Made by a program: the position numbers and the translations under genes
Part shown: one piece after another, positions 42,900-51,552 of the stretch
Position numbering within the stretch: the first letter of the stretch is position 1
Layout: every line of letters starts with the position of its first letter
The notes under the pieces: model-generated
Database searches by the model: none
What the model was told of the DNA's origin: nothing
What the model saw: the letters and a program-made list of their open reading frames with translations, nothing else
Origin: JAIBAC01 sp046331095
GTDB lineage: Bacteria; Actinomycetota; Acidimicrobiia; UBA2766
Length of the DNA: 64,000 nucleotides
Direction of reading: 5' to 3'
NCBI GenBank assembly: GCA_046331095.1
Contig: JAXLRM010000003.1
Coordinates: forward strand, 868,001 to 932,000

Positions 42900-44618
42900 A
42901 TGGGTACCGGAACCGGCGGCGACGCGATCGCGGCGATCCTCGCGGCCGAAGGCGTGGGCACGGTGTTCGGCATCGTCGACGGAACCTACGTGCAGCTCTG
43001 CGCGGCGCTGCGCGACCGCGGCATCGCCCTCGTCACACCCCGCCACGAGACCACCGCTGTGCACATGGCGGCCGCGCACGCGCGCCTCACCGGCGGGCTC
43101 GGGGTAGTGATCGCGAGCAACGGCCCCGGCGTCGCCAACGCACTGCCCGGCGTCGCCGTCGAGAACGCCGAGGGCAACCGGGTCCTGCTCGTCACCAGCT
43201 CGCGCCGCACCGGGATCACCTACCCCGACCGTGGCGGCACCTACCAGTACTTCGACCACGTCGGCGTGATCGCCCCGATGGCGAAGTGGTCGGCGTCGGC
43301 GCAGTCGGCAGGGCGCGTCCCCGAGCTCACCCGGTCCGCCCTGAGGGCGTGCTGGGACGGCCGCCCCGGCGTGGTCCACCTCGACGTCGCCGAGGACCTC
43401 GTCAACGGGCCGCTCGAACCCGCCCCCGCCGTGCAGGACCCGTCCGCGTATCGCCGGGTCGAGCCGATCCCGCCGCCTCCGCACCAGGTCGAGCGCGCCG
43501 CTGACCTGCTCACCGGACCCGACCTCGCCGCGATCCACGCGGGCGGCGGCGTCCTGCACGCCCGCGCCTGGGACGAGCTCGAGCGTGTCGCCGCGGCGCT
43601 GCACGCCCCGGTCACGACTTCGTGGAGCGGCAGGGGCGCCATCGCCGAGACGTCGCCGCTCGCGTGGCCGATGCCGCTCGTGGACGCCGTCGACGCCGTG
43701 CACCGCGAGGCCGACGCCGTCCTGTGCGTGGGCTCGCGCCTCGGCGAGACCGACTGGTGGGCCAAGGCGCCGAACTGGGCACCACCCGCGCGCCAGCACC
43801 TCGTGCACGTCGACGTCGACGACGCGGCCCTGGGCCGCAACAGGCCCGCCACCCTCGCCGTGCTCGCCGACGCCAAGCTCTTCCTCGCTGCGCTGGCGGA
43901 CCGCCTCGAGCAACGGTCGTTCGGGCCCGGCCCCGAACGGCTCGCCGCGGTCTCGAGGCTCCAGGGCGACCGCGACGCGGCACGCCGCGAGCTGGACACG
44001 ATGCTGGCCGACACCGCCACACCGATGAGCACCGCGCACGTCGCTGACACCGCCAACTCGGTCTTCCCCGACGACGCCGTCGCCGTCTTCGACGGAGGCA
44101 ACACCGCCGTGTGGGGCCACTTCTTCCACCGGGTGCGCTCGCCCGGCACCGTCCTGTCCACACCGCACATGGGCATGCTCGGCGCCGGTATGGGCCAGGC
44201 CCTCGGCGCCGCGGTCGCGCGCCCCGGGACGCCGGTCTACTGCATCACCGGCGACGGCGCGTTCGGCATGCACCCCCAAGAGGTCGAGACCGCGGTGCGC
44301 CACGACCTGCCCGTGGTGTTCGTGGTCGTCGCCGACAGGCAGTGGGGCATGGTCAAGCTGACCCAGTCGATCGCACTCGGCGGCGCCGAGGCGGTCAACG
44401 CCGACCTCGGCGAGATCCGCTACGACGACCTCGCGCGCTCGATGGGCGCCCACGGCGAACGGGTTGCCGACCCCGCCGAGCTCGCCCCCGCGCTGCGGCG
44501 CTGCCTCGACTCGGGCCGCGCAAGCGTCGTGCACGTCGACGTCGACCCGGCCAAGCACCTGTTCGCGCCCGGGCTGGTGCACTTCAAGAAGATGCACGAG
44601 GAACCGGCGGGCACGTGA
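42900..44618 (+). CDS. Thiamine-diphosphate enzyme (acetolactate-synthase-like)
   Basis: A 572-residue ThDP-dependent enzyme of the acetolactate synthase/benzoylformate decarboxylase/2-hydroxyacyl-CoA lyase superfamily. Catalytic Glu50 is in PRHETTAVHMA; the ThDP-Mg motif starts at GDG 451-453 (CITGDGAFG) and ends ADRQWG instead of the usual NNxxYG. No recognisable FAD-domain motif is certain. Its coupling to an NAD-epimerase-like protein and proximity to CoA enzymes suggest a lyase or ligase on 2-hydroxy- or 2-oxoacyl compounds, but the substrate cannot be assigned. Confidence 0.87.
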   Translation: MGTGTGGDAIAAILAAEGVGTVFGIVDGTYVQLCAALRDRGIALVTPRHETTAVHMAAAHARLTGGLGVVIASNGPGVANALPGVAVENAEGNRVLLVTSSRRTGITYPDRGGTYQYFDHVGVIAPMAKWSASAQSAGRVPELTRSALRACWDGRPGVVHLDVAEDLVNGPLEPAPAVQDPSAYRRVEPIPPPPHQVERAADLLTGPDLAAIHAGGGVLHARAWDELERVAAALHAPVTTSWSGRGAIAETSPLAWPMPLVDAVDAVHREADAVLCVGSRLGETDWWAKAPNWAPPARQHLVHVDVDDAALGRNRPATLAVLADAKLFLAALADRLEQRSFGPGPERLAAVSRLQGDRDAARRELDTMLADTATPMSTAHVADTANSVFPDDAVAVFDGGNTAVWGHFFHRVRSPGTVLSTPHMGMLGAGMGQALGAAVARPGTPVYCITGDGAFGMHPQEVETAVRHDLPVVFVVVADRQWGMVKLTQSIALGGAEAVNADLGEIRYDDLARSMGAHGERVADPAELAPALRRCLDSGRASVVHVDVDPAKHLFAPGLVHFKKMHEEPAGT

Positions 44619-45583
44619 GCGCCGTCCTCGTCACGGGCGCCCGCGGCTACATCGGCGCCCAGGTCGTCGCCGCTCTCGCGGCGGATCCACAAGAGGTGAG
44701 CACGATCGTCGCCGCGGACGTGCGCGAGACGCCGCCCGACGCGCGGGTGTCCGGCGTCGACCACGTGACCGCCGACGTGCGCGACCGCGCCGCGATCGCG
44801 GGCCTCGTCGCGGACAACGGCGTCGACGTCGTCGTCCACCTCGCCGCGATCGTGACACCGGGGCGCGGCGGCGACCGCGAGCTCGAGCGAGCCGTCGACG
44901 TGGACGGGACCCGCAACGTCCTCGACGCGTGCATCGCCGCGGGCGTGGCCAAGCTGATCGTGACCAGCAGCGGCGCCGCGTACGGCTACCACGCCGACAA
45001 CCCGGCGAGCCTCGACGAGGACGACCCGCTGCGGGGCAACCCCGAGTTCGCCTACGCCGACCACAAACGCCAGGTCGAGGAGATGCTCGCCGCCGCCCGC
45101 CGCGACCATCCCGAGCTCGCGCAACTCGTGTTCCGGCCCGGCACGATCCTCGGCGCCACCACGAACAACCAGATCACCGACCTCTTCGACAAGGCCGTGG
45201 TGCTCGGCCTGCGCGGCGCCGCGAGCCCGTGGGTGTTCGTGTGGGACGCCGACGTCGTGGCGTGCATCCTGGCGGGTATCCACGACGACGCGACCGGGAT
45301 CTACAACCTCGCCGGCGACGGGGTCGTGACCCAGCGTGAGATCGCCCGGCTCTTGCACAAGCCCTACGTGGCGGTCCCGGTGCCGCTCGTGCGGGCCGCG
45401 CTCGGCGTGCTGCGGCGGCTGCGGCTCACCCAGTACGGGCCCGAGCAGGTCGACTTCCTCCGCTACCGGCCGGTGCTGTCGAACCGCCGCCTGAAGGAGA
45501 ATTTCGGCTACACCCCGCGGCGCACGAGCAGGAAGACCTTCGAGGCGTTCCTGCGGGACCGCCACCGTGGCCAGGGACGCTGA
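44615..45583 (+). CDS. NAD-dependent epimerase/dehydratase, extended SDR
   Basis: A 322-residue extended SDR with NAD motif VTGARGYIGAQVVAAL at the N-terminus and a YADHK (Y-x3-K) catalytic pair. Members act as sugar epimerases, 3beta-hydroxysteroid dehydrogenases or carbonyl reductases. GTG start overlaps the ThDP stop (GTGA), so the two are translated together. Given the KstD-like gene across the divergent promoter, a hydroxysteroid- or hydroxyacyl-type dehydrogenase is more likely than sugar metabolism; this is inference. Confidence 0.87.
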   Translation: MSAVLVTGARGYIGAQVVAALAADPQEVSTIVAADVRETPPDARVSGVDHVTADVRDRAAIAGLVADNGVDVVVHLAAIVTPGRGGDRELERAVDVDGTRNVLDACIAAGVAKLIVTSSGAAYGYHADNPASLDEDDPLRGNPEFAYADHKRQVEEMLAAARRDHPELAQLVFRPGTILGATTNNQITDLFDKAVVLGLRGAASPWVFVWDADVVACILAGIHDDATGIYNLAGDGVVTQREIARLLHKPYVAVPVPLVRAALGVLRRLRLTQYGPEQVDFLRYRPVLSNRRLKENFGYTPRRTSRKTFEAFLRDRHRGQGR

Positions 45584-45647
45584 GCCTGAGCAGCATGCGC
45601 GAGCGACTCACGCCCGTCGCACGCTCACCAGCGTCTCAAACCCGTTC

Positions 45648-45717
45648 TGGGCGCGCCTGGCCCACCCGGATGGGGTGAGCGCGCCCAAGTCGGGATTTCG
45701 TCGGGTGAGCGCGCCCA
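45648..45717. repeat. Hairpin repeat family 2, two units
   Basis: TGGGCGCG (45648-45655) pairs with CGCGCCCA at 45680-45687, around a CCCACCC/GGGGTG core; a second CGCGCCCA ends at 45717. Sequence and layout match the element at 14947-14986. It fills the gap between the convergent genes ending at 45583 and 45749 and could act as a bidirectional transcript end. Confidence 0.7.
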
Positions 45718-45748
45718 GGTCGGGGGTTCTAGGTGGCGCCGTCGGGGT

Positions 45749-47440
45749 CTAGGTGGCGGCGTCGGCGGCGGCGCGGGCGGCGCGGCCTTCGGCGCGGCGG
45801 GCACGCAGGGCGGCGCCGCGGGAGTACTCGACGGGATCGAACGCGGGCGGGTCGGGCGGCAACGCACCGGGTTCGGCGAGGGCGGTGCCGAGCATCATCT
45901 CGACGAGCAGGGGGCGCTCGAGGATCTCGCCGGCGCAGGTGACCCCGCCGACCATGGTGCCCGCGATGCCGTGGCCCGAGACGGTGTCGGCGCCCACGAT
46001 CCAGAGTCCGGAGATCTCGGTGCGGTGCCGGGGCCGCCACATGCCGGTCTGGTCGGGCGAGTGCATCCAGCCGTAGCTCGTCCCGCCCGTGGAGCGCGTG
46101 TAGCGCTCCTGGGTCAGCGGCGTCGCGGTCTCGATGTGCACGATGTGGTCGCGCAAGGCCACGCCGAAGACCCGCTCGGCGGCGTCGAGGAGCCGCTCTG
46201 TCAGGTCGTCCTTGCGCTCGCGGTAGGTGGCCGATCGACGGTAGTGGGCGCCGTCGGCAGGGCCTGCCTCCACGCCCCAGTAGTCGTAGCCGCGTGGGGC
46301 GAGCGTCATCACCTGGAAGTTCGTGTGCCCGGGCGGGCACAGGTGGGCGTTGCCCGGGTCCTTGCGCGACGCGATCGCCACGAACGCGAAGATGTCGCCG
46401 TCGCCGACGCCGCCCGCGTCGAGGCGCTCGTAGAGGCCGTCGGTCTCATAGGACGGGAACACGAAGTAGTTGGTGTTCGGCCTGTCGGTGACGAGGTCGA
46501 TGTCGACGACGACGTAGGTGCACACGAGACCGAGCGTCGTGGTGGCGTCCTCGACCCAGTTGAGCGTGGACTGGTCCCACGCGTCGCGGTCGACGAGCTC
46601 GAGCACGGTGCGCGCCTGGCCTGCGTTGGAGATCACTATCGGGGCGGCGATCTCGTGCCCGCCCTCGAGGCGCACACCCTCGACGCTGCGGTCGCGCACG
46701 ACGATCTCGGCCACCGGCGCCAGGGTGCGGACCTCGCCGCCGTGGGCCTCGATCACCTGCACGAGCCGGGCGGCGATCATCTGGCCCCCGCCCTCGGGGT
46801 AGTAGGCGCCACGCATGTAGTGGTCGACCATCATGGCGTGCATCGCCGTGGCCGTCTGGGACGGCCCGCCCGCGTACAGCCCGGACCAGTGGTCGAGGAC
46901 CGCACACGCGGTCTCCGACAGCTCGCACTCGTCGAAGAGCTGCGAGACCGGTCGGTACGCCCACTCGTCGTAGGTCGGCGTCTCGATGCCGGGGACGATG
47001 CGCATCCTGGCCTCGTCGGCGACGCCGTGGAGCACGTCGAGGTAGCGCTCCAGCCCCGCACGGTCGGCGGGGAAGGTCTCGACGAGGCGCTCCCGGTATG
47101 CGTCCCAGCCCACGGGCACCCGGAACTCGAGGTCCGGGAAGTAGATGGTGTCGAACCCGTCGGGGTCGAGGGGGCGGTAGACCATGCGGTCGCCGACGCC
47201 GAGCGACGTAAAGATCCCGGGGAAGAGCCCGCCGGGACCGCAGTCGCCGATGTAGTGCAGGCCGACGTCGAACTCGTACTCGGCACCGTCGTGGTGGCGC
47301 CTGAAGACCTGGCTGTTGCCGCCGGCGAGGTCGTGGCGCTCGAGCACCAGCACGGCCTTGCCCGCGGCGGCCAGGCATGCCGCGGCGGCCAACCCGCCGG
47401 GGCCCGAACCGACGACGACGACGTCCCAGGACTCCTCCAC
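45749..47440 (-). CDS. CrtI/RetSat-like NAD(P)/FAD oxidoreductase 6
   Basis: A 563-residue flavoprotein starting WDVVVVGSGPGGLAAAACLA, with FDVGLHYIGDCGPGG and the C-terminal GLWIVGADTVSGHGIAGTM block. The internal motifs resemble carotenoid isomerase and retinol saturase (CrtISO/RetSat) more than the PYROXD2 group. GTG start. It is upstream neighbour-linked to an isomerase-like hydratase and an LLM oxidoreductase in one minus-strand operon (30- and 22-base gaps). Ala/Arg-rich tail after residue 540. Confidence 0.85.
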   Translation of the reverse strand: MEESWDVVVVGSGPGGLAAAACLAAAGKAVLVLERHDLAGGNSQVFRRHHDGAEYEFDVGLHYIGDCGPGGLFPGIFTSLGVGDRMVYRPLDPDGFDTIYFPDLEFRVPVGWDAYRERLVETFPADRAGLERYLDVLHGVADEARMRIVPGIETPTYDEWAYRPVSQLFDECELSETACAVLDHWSGLYAGGPSQTATAMHAMMVDHYMRGAYYPEGGGQMIAARLVQVIEAHGGEVRTLAPVAEIVVRDRSVEGVRLEGGHEIAAPIVISNAGQARTVLELVDRDAWDQSTLNWVEDATTTLGLVCTYVVVDIDLVTDRPNTNYFVFPSYETDGLYERLDAGGVGDGDIFAFVAIASRKDPGNAHLCPPGHTNFQVMTLAPRGYDYWGVEAGPADGAHYRRSATYRERKDDLTERLLDAAERVFGVALRDHIVHIETATPLTQERYTRSTGGTSYGWMHSPDQTGMWRPRHRTEISGLWIVGADTVSGHGIAGTMVGGVTCAGEILERPLLVEMMLGTALAEPGALPPDPPAFDPVEYSRGAALRARRAEGRAARAAADAAT

Positions 47441-47470
47441 GATGGCCCCTTTCGCTGCCGGGCGGCCGGG

Positions 47471-48301
47471 TCAGTGCCCCTTGAACTGCGGCTTGCGCTT
47501 CTCGACGAACGACTTGGTGCCCTCGGCGGCATCGGCGGTCTGCGCGGTCATCGTCGCCGCGACCGCCTCGTAGTCGAGCATCTCGTCGAGGGTCGAGGTG
47601 AGCGACTTGTGGATGAAGCGCCGCGCGAGGTCGACCGCGACGCTCGGGCCGGTGGCGAGCTTCTTGGCGTAGGCCATCGCGGCGGGGAGCGCCTCGCCCT
47701 CGTCGACGAGCTCGTCGACGAGGCCCTCGCGGAAGCACTCGTCGGCCTCGAGGATCCTGCCCGTCTCGACCATCATCAGCGCGGTCGACAGCCGCGTGAC
47801 CCGCGGCAGGAAGTAGGTGATGCCGGTGTCGGGCGCGAAGCCGAGACGCACCATCGCGGCGCACATGCGGGTGGTGGGGTCGGCGAAGCGGCGGTCGCAA
47901 GCGAGCGCGAACGAGAGCCCCGCGCCCATGACCGGACCTGCGATCGCGGCGATGACGGGCTTGTCGACCTCGACGAGCATGCGCGTGAGCTCGGTGACGG
48001 GCCCCGCCGGGGTCTTGCGCTGGTAGCGCTCGAGGGGGACCTCGGACAGGCCCGGCATCCCGCGGTCCGCGGAGCCGCTCAGCCACTCGGCGTCGCCGCC
48101 GGAACAGAACGCACGCCCCGCGCCCGTGAGCACGATCACACGCACCTCGTCACGCTGGCGCAGCTCGCGCAGGAGGTCGACGAGGTCCTGGGCGAGGTCC
48201 CAGGTGATCGCGTTGAGCCGCTCGGGACGGTTCAGCGTGATGACGCCGACGCCGTCGTCCACCTCGAAGATGTGCTCCTGCTCGGACTCGGGTCGCGCCA
48301 T
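47471..48301 (-). CDS. Enoyl-CoA hydratase/isomerase, PaaG-like
   Basis: A 276-residue crotonase. Oxyanion-hole segments are visible (AFCSGGD and AGPVMGAGLSFALACD). The two Glu used by classical hydratases are absent: the position after GAGLSFAL is not Glu, and the second is replaced, while an Asp is present in FAPDTGITYFLPR. That Asp-containing motif is typical of PaaG-like and dienoyl-type isomerases, so double-bond isomerisation is more likely than hydration. Operon with a CrtI-like oxidoreductase and an LLM oxidoreductase. Confidence 0.9.
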   Translation of the reverse strand: MARPESEQEHIFEVDDGVGVITLNRPERLNAITWDLAQDLVDLLRELRQRDEVRVIVLTGAGRAFCSGGDAEWLSGSADRGMPGLSEVPLERYQRKTPAGPVTELTRMLVEVDKPVIAAIAGPVMGAGLSFALACDRRFADPTTRMCAAMVRLGFAPDTGITYFLPRVTRLSTALMMVETGRILEADECFREGLVDELVDEGEALPAAMAYAKKLATGPSVAVDLARRFIHKSLTSTLDEMLDYEAVAATMTAQTADAAEGTKSFVEKRKPQFKGH

Positions 48302-48323
48302 CAGTGCCCTCCTTGGTCGTCGA

Positions 48324-49391
48324 TCACGTGCTCTGCAGGGCCGCGACGGTCTCGCGCAGCCAGTCGCGGTCCCTGCGCAACGCTGCGGGCAGGTCGAGCA
48401 GGACTGCCGAGTAGAGCCCGCCGCAGCGGTCCCGGATCGTCGCGGCGAGGTCGTCCGCCGTCGCGACGATCGCCCACTCGTCGAGCATCTCGTCGCTGAC
48501 CTGTGAGGCCATCTCCTTCCAGCGGCCCTCGCGCGACATCTGGTGCAGGGCCGTGGCGGTCTCGCCCCAGCCGTGGTACTCGAGCACCGAGTGGTAGGTC
48601 GGGGTGGACGCGTAGAAGGCGATGTTGGTCTTGAGCGCCCCCCGTGCCTTCTCGACGCCGGCCGCGTCCGCGCCCACGGCCAGGAACGGTGCGCCGATCA
48701 CCTCGACCTCGTCGGGTGCACGCCCGGCGGCGGCGGCCCCGGCAGCGACGGCGGGCAGGACGACCTCGCGGGTGTACCGGAACGTCGCGACCGGGTGCAG
48801 CCGCAGCCCGTCGCAGAGTTCGCCTGCGAGGCGCGCCATGTAGGGATTGACCGCCGCGACGTGGATCGGTACGTGGGGATGCTCGATCGGGCCCGGGTTG
48901 AAGAACGGGTTCATGAGCGTGAAGCGGTAGTGCTCGCCCTCGAAGGAGGCCTTGGCTTCGGTGCCGCCAGCGAAGACGTCGAACATCGCGTGCAGGCACG
49001 ACACGTACTCGCGCATGCGCGGGCCCGGTGCGCCGTCCCACGTCGCCGCGTAGCGGCGCTCGACGTGGCTGCGGACCTGGGTGCCGAGGCCGAGCTGGAA
49101 GCGACCGCCGGAGAGGCGTTGGAGGTCCCATGCGAGCTGGGCGGTCACCATGGGGCTGCGCGGGAACGCGATCGCCACGTTCGTGCCGAGGGCTATGCGC
49201 TCGGTGTGCTCGGCGGCGATCACGAGCGGCAGGAACGGGTCGTGGCCCGCCTCGGGTGTCGTCACGCAGTCGAAGCCGAGCTCCTCGGCCTCGACGGCTG
49301 CGGCCCGGGCCGAATCGATGTCGATCGGCGCCTGCCCCTCGCCGCCGTACTGGCCGGTGTCGGGTCCGAGCATCACGGTCTGGACCTTCAA
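48324..49391 (-). CDS. LLM-class F420-dependent oxidoreductase
   Basis: A 355-residue luciferase-like TIM-barrel protein; opening VQTVMLGPDTGQ, AEELGFDCVTTPEAGHDPF, and SGGRFQLGLGTQVRSHVERR are hallmarks of F420-using LLM enzymes of actinobacteria. It probably reduces or oxidises an activated carbonyl or enone with F420. The start codon is TTG (49391). First gene of the operon and divergent from the SDR gene, with an ACCA-N2-TGGT site between. Confidence 0.9.
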   Translation of the reverse strand: MKVQTVMLGPDTGQYGGEGQAPIDIDSARAAAVEAEELGFDCVTTPEAGHDPFLPLVIAAEHTERIALGTNVAIAFPRSPMVTAQLAWDLQRLSGGRFQLGLGTQVRSHVERRYAATWDGAPGPRMREYVSCLHAMFDVFAGGTEAKASFEGEHYRFTLMNPFFNPGPIEHPHVPIHVAAVNPYMARLAGELCDGLRLHPVATFRYTREVVLPAVAAGAAAAGRAPDEVEVIGAPFLAVGADAAGVEKARGALKTNIAFYASTPTYHSVLEYHGWGETATALHQMSREGRWKEMASQVSDEMLDEWAIVATADDLAATIRDRCGGLYSAVLLDLPAALRRDRDWLRETVAALQST

Positions 49392-49435
49392 CGTCCGCCA
49401 CCTCCGCCACGTGCGACCATCGAGCGGGTATCCTA

Positions 49436-49445
49436 ACCAACTGGT
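49436..49445. promoter_or_regulatory. ACCA-N2-TGGT operator in divergent promoter
   Basis: ACCAACTGGT is perfect in its arms and is followed by AGGAG, as CTAACC-type flanks also occur before the CoA-transferase. A weaker half-site ACCA starts at 49416. The site is 45 bases from the LLM start and 108 from the SDR start and could control both. Confidence 0.65.
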
Positions 49446-49553
49446 AGGAGATTTGCTGCTGACCTAGCGGGGAATTCCTCCCATCCGTTTTGGTGGCGGG
49501 AGGCACGAGCAATAGTCTCGCCTCCACGACCGGCGACTCAGGGGAATGAACCG

Positions 49554-50309
49554 GTGACGGACACGGATCTGGAGCGCGTGGCACTCGTGACGGGTGCCGG
49601 TTCGGGGATCGGCCGTGCGACGGCCCTCAAGTTCGGCGCCGCCGGCACCGGCGTGTGCTGCGTCGACGTGAGGGCCGAGAGCGCCGAGGAGACGGCCACG
49701 TCGATACGCGAGGAGGGCGGCGAGGCCGTCGGGCTCGGCTGCGACGTCAGCGACGAGGCCGACGTCAAGGACACCGTCGCGGGAGCGCTCGAACGCTTCG
49801 GCCGTCTCGACGTCCTCGCCAACGTCGCCGGCATCGGCCGGTTCCAGGTGACCACCGAGCAGTCCCTCGCGGACTGGAACCGCATCCTCGAGGTCAACCT
49901 GACCGGCACCTTCCTGATGTGTCGCGAGGCCTTGCCTGCGCTCGTGGAGACCAAGGGCGCGATCGTGAACGTCGCCTCGCTCGCGGGGGTGTTCGCGCAC
50001 CCCTACGCGGTGGCCTACGGGGCGTCCAAGGGCGGCGTCGTCAGCATCACCAAGACACTCGCGATCGAGTACGCGTCGTGCGGCGTGCGGGTCAACGCCC
50101 TGTGCCCGAGCGGCGTGATCACGCCGCTGCTCTCGGGCTTCGGGGTGCCCGAGGGAGCCGACACTTCGTTGTTCGGACGCATCGTCCCGCTCACCGGCCA
50201 GCTCAGCGAACCCGAGGAGATGGCGACTGCGATCACCTTCCTCGCCTCGCCGGAGATGCCGAACTTGACCGGCGCGGTGCTCGTCGTCGACGGCGGCGTC
50301 TCCGCCTGA
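49554..50309 (+). CDS. Short-chain dehydrogenase/reductase
   Basis: A 251-residue classical SDR. NAD(P) motif TGAGSGIG at 13-20, NVAG at 90-93, and catalytic Ser142, Tyr155, Lys159. It resembles 3-oxoacyl-ACP/CoA reductases and hydroxysteroid dehydrogenases. GTG start. Followed after 18 bases by an acyl-CoA dehydrogenase in the same direction, so a beta-oxidation-like role on the reverse (oxidative) direction is likely. Confidence 0.93.
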   Translation: MTDTDLERVALVTGAGSGIGRATALKFGAAGTGVCCVDVRAESAEETATSIREEGGEAVGLGCDVSDEADVKDTVAGALERFGRLDVLANVAGIGRFQVTTEQSLADWNRILEVNLTGTFLMCREALPALVETKGAIVNVASLAGVFAHPYAVAYGASKGGVVSITKTLAIEYASCGVRVNALCPSGVITPLLSGFGVPEGADTSLFGRIVPLTGQLSEPEEMATAITFLASPEMPNLTGAVLVVDGGVSA

Positions 50310-50327
50310 CCCCGCTCGGTAGGAGCC

Positions 50328-51515
50328 GTGGACCTCAACGACTCGCCTGCAGAGGCCGCGTTCCGCAAGGACGCCCGGGCGTTCCTCGACACCCACGCAC
50401 CGCCGGTGCGCCGGGAACTGGCCGACACGGCGCCCACCGACGCCGACGCGACGCGCGAGATCATGGTGCGTTGGCAGCGCACCCTCTACGACAACGGCTG
50501 GGCCGCGATCACGTGGCCCACCGAGTTCGGCGGGCGTGGCGGCGGCCCGGTCGAGCAGATCATCTGGAACCAGGAGTGCAACCGCGCCGACGTGCCCGCG
50601 TCGATCAGCATCGTCGGCATCGGCATGGCCGGACCGGCGATCATCGCCCACGGCAGCGACGCGCAACGCGGCCGCTACGTCGAGAACATCCTCAAAGGCG
50701 ACGAGATCTGGTGCCAGCTCTTCAGCGAACCCGACGCCGGTTCCGACCTCGCGGCGCTGCGCACCCGCGCCGTCCGCGACGGCGACGAGTGGGTGGTCTC
50801 GGGCCAGAAGGTGTGGTCCTCGGGTGCGCACTACGCGGACTGGGCGATCCTGCTCGCCCGCACCGACCCGAGCGTGCGCAAACACGCCGGGATCACGTTC
50901 TTCCTCCTCGACATGCGCTCGCCCGGCGTCACGGTGCGGCCCCTGCGCCAGATCACGGGCGAGGCCCACTTCAGCGAGGTCTTCCTCGACGAGGTCCGCA
51001 TCCCCGACCGCAACCGTGTCGGTGAGCCCCAAGAGGGCTGGCCGGTCGCGGTGACCACGCTCCTGCACGAGCGCATGTCCCTCGGAGGGTCGCTCGGCAT
51101 CCTCCAGGTCAAGGACCTCGTCGATCTCGCCACGGCGTCGGCGCCGATCAACCCGGTCCTGCGCGACCGGATCGCAAGGATCTACTCCTACGACCGCATC
51201 CTCGAGTTCCTCAACGCCCGCATGGTCTCCAAGCTCGGGGCGGGCGAGATCCCCACCGCCGAGGGTTCGATCGTCAAGATCTGCGCCGCGCGGATGCTCA
51301 GCGAGGCGGCCGACGTCGCGATCGCGGTCGCCGGCCCCGGCACCCTCGCCGACGACGACAGCGCCTGGAAGCGGCTGTTCCTGTGGGCGCCCGGCATCCA
51401 CGTCGGCGGGGGCACCGACGAGGTGCAGCGCAACGCCGTCGCCGAACGCGTGCTCGGGCTGCCCCGCGAGGAAGACGCGAGCCGGACGACACCGTTCGAA
51501 GAGCTCCCCCACTGA
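50328..51515 (+). CDS. Acyl-CoA dehydrogenase
   Basis: A 395-residue acyl-CoA dehydrogenase. It has NGWAAITWPTEFGGRG, the FAD-contact motif LFSEPDAGSDLAAL and VSGQKVWSSGAHYADW, plus the C-terminal GTDEVQRNAVAERVLGLPR. It introduces an alpha,beta double bond into an acyl-CoA and donates electrons to ETF, encoded at 37.7-39.5 kb. GTG start with AGGAG. The catalytic Glu position is not certain without alignment. Confidence 0.93.
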   Translation: MDLNDSPAEAAFRKDARAFLDTHAPPVRRELADTAPTDADATREIMVRWQRTLYDNGWAAITWPTEFGGRGGGPVEQIIWNQECNRADVPASISIVGIGMAGPAIIAHGSDAQRGRYVENILKGDEIWCQLFSEPDAGSDLAALRTRAVRDGDEWVVSGQKVWSSGAHYADWAILLARTDPSVRKHAGITFFLLDMRSPGVTVRPLRQITGEAHFSEVFLDEVRIPDRNRVGEPQEGWPVAVTTLLHERMSLGGSLGILQVKDLVDLATASAPINPVLRDRIARIYSYDRILEFLNARMVSKLGAGEIPTAEGSIVKICAARMLSEAADVAIAVAGPGTLADDDSAWKRLFLWAPGIHVGGGTDEVQRNAVAERVLGLPREEDASRTTPFEELPH

Positions 51516-51552
51516 GCCGAATCGAAGCGCCCCCGAACAGCGGAGGTCGACG

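Noticed and set aside
45971..48499. 842-codon plus-strand frame opposite the RetSat-like and crotonase genes
   Set aside because: Val/Asp/Arg-biased shadow translation; both minus-strand genes have strong motifs.
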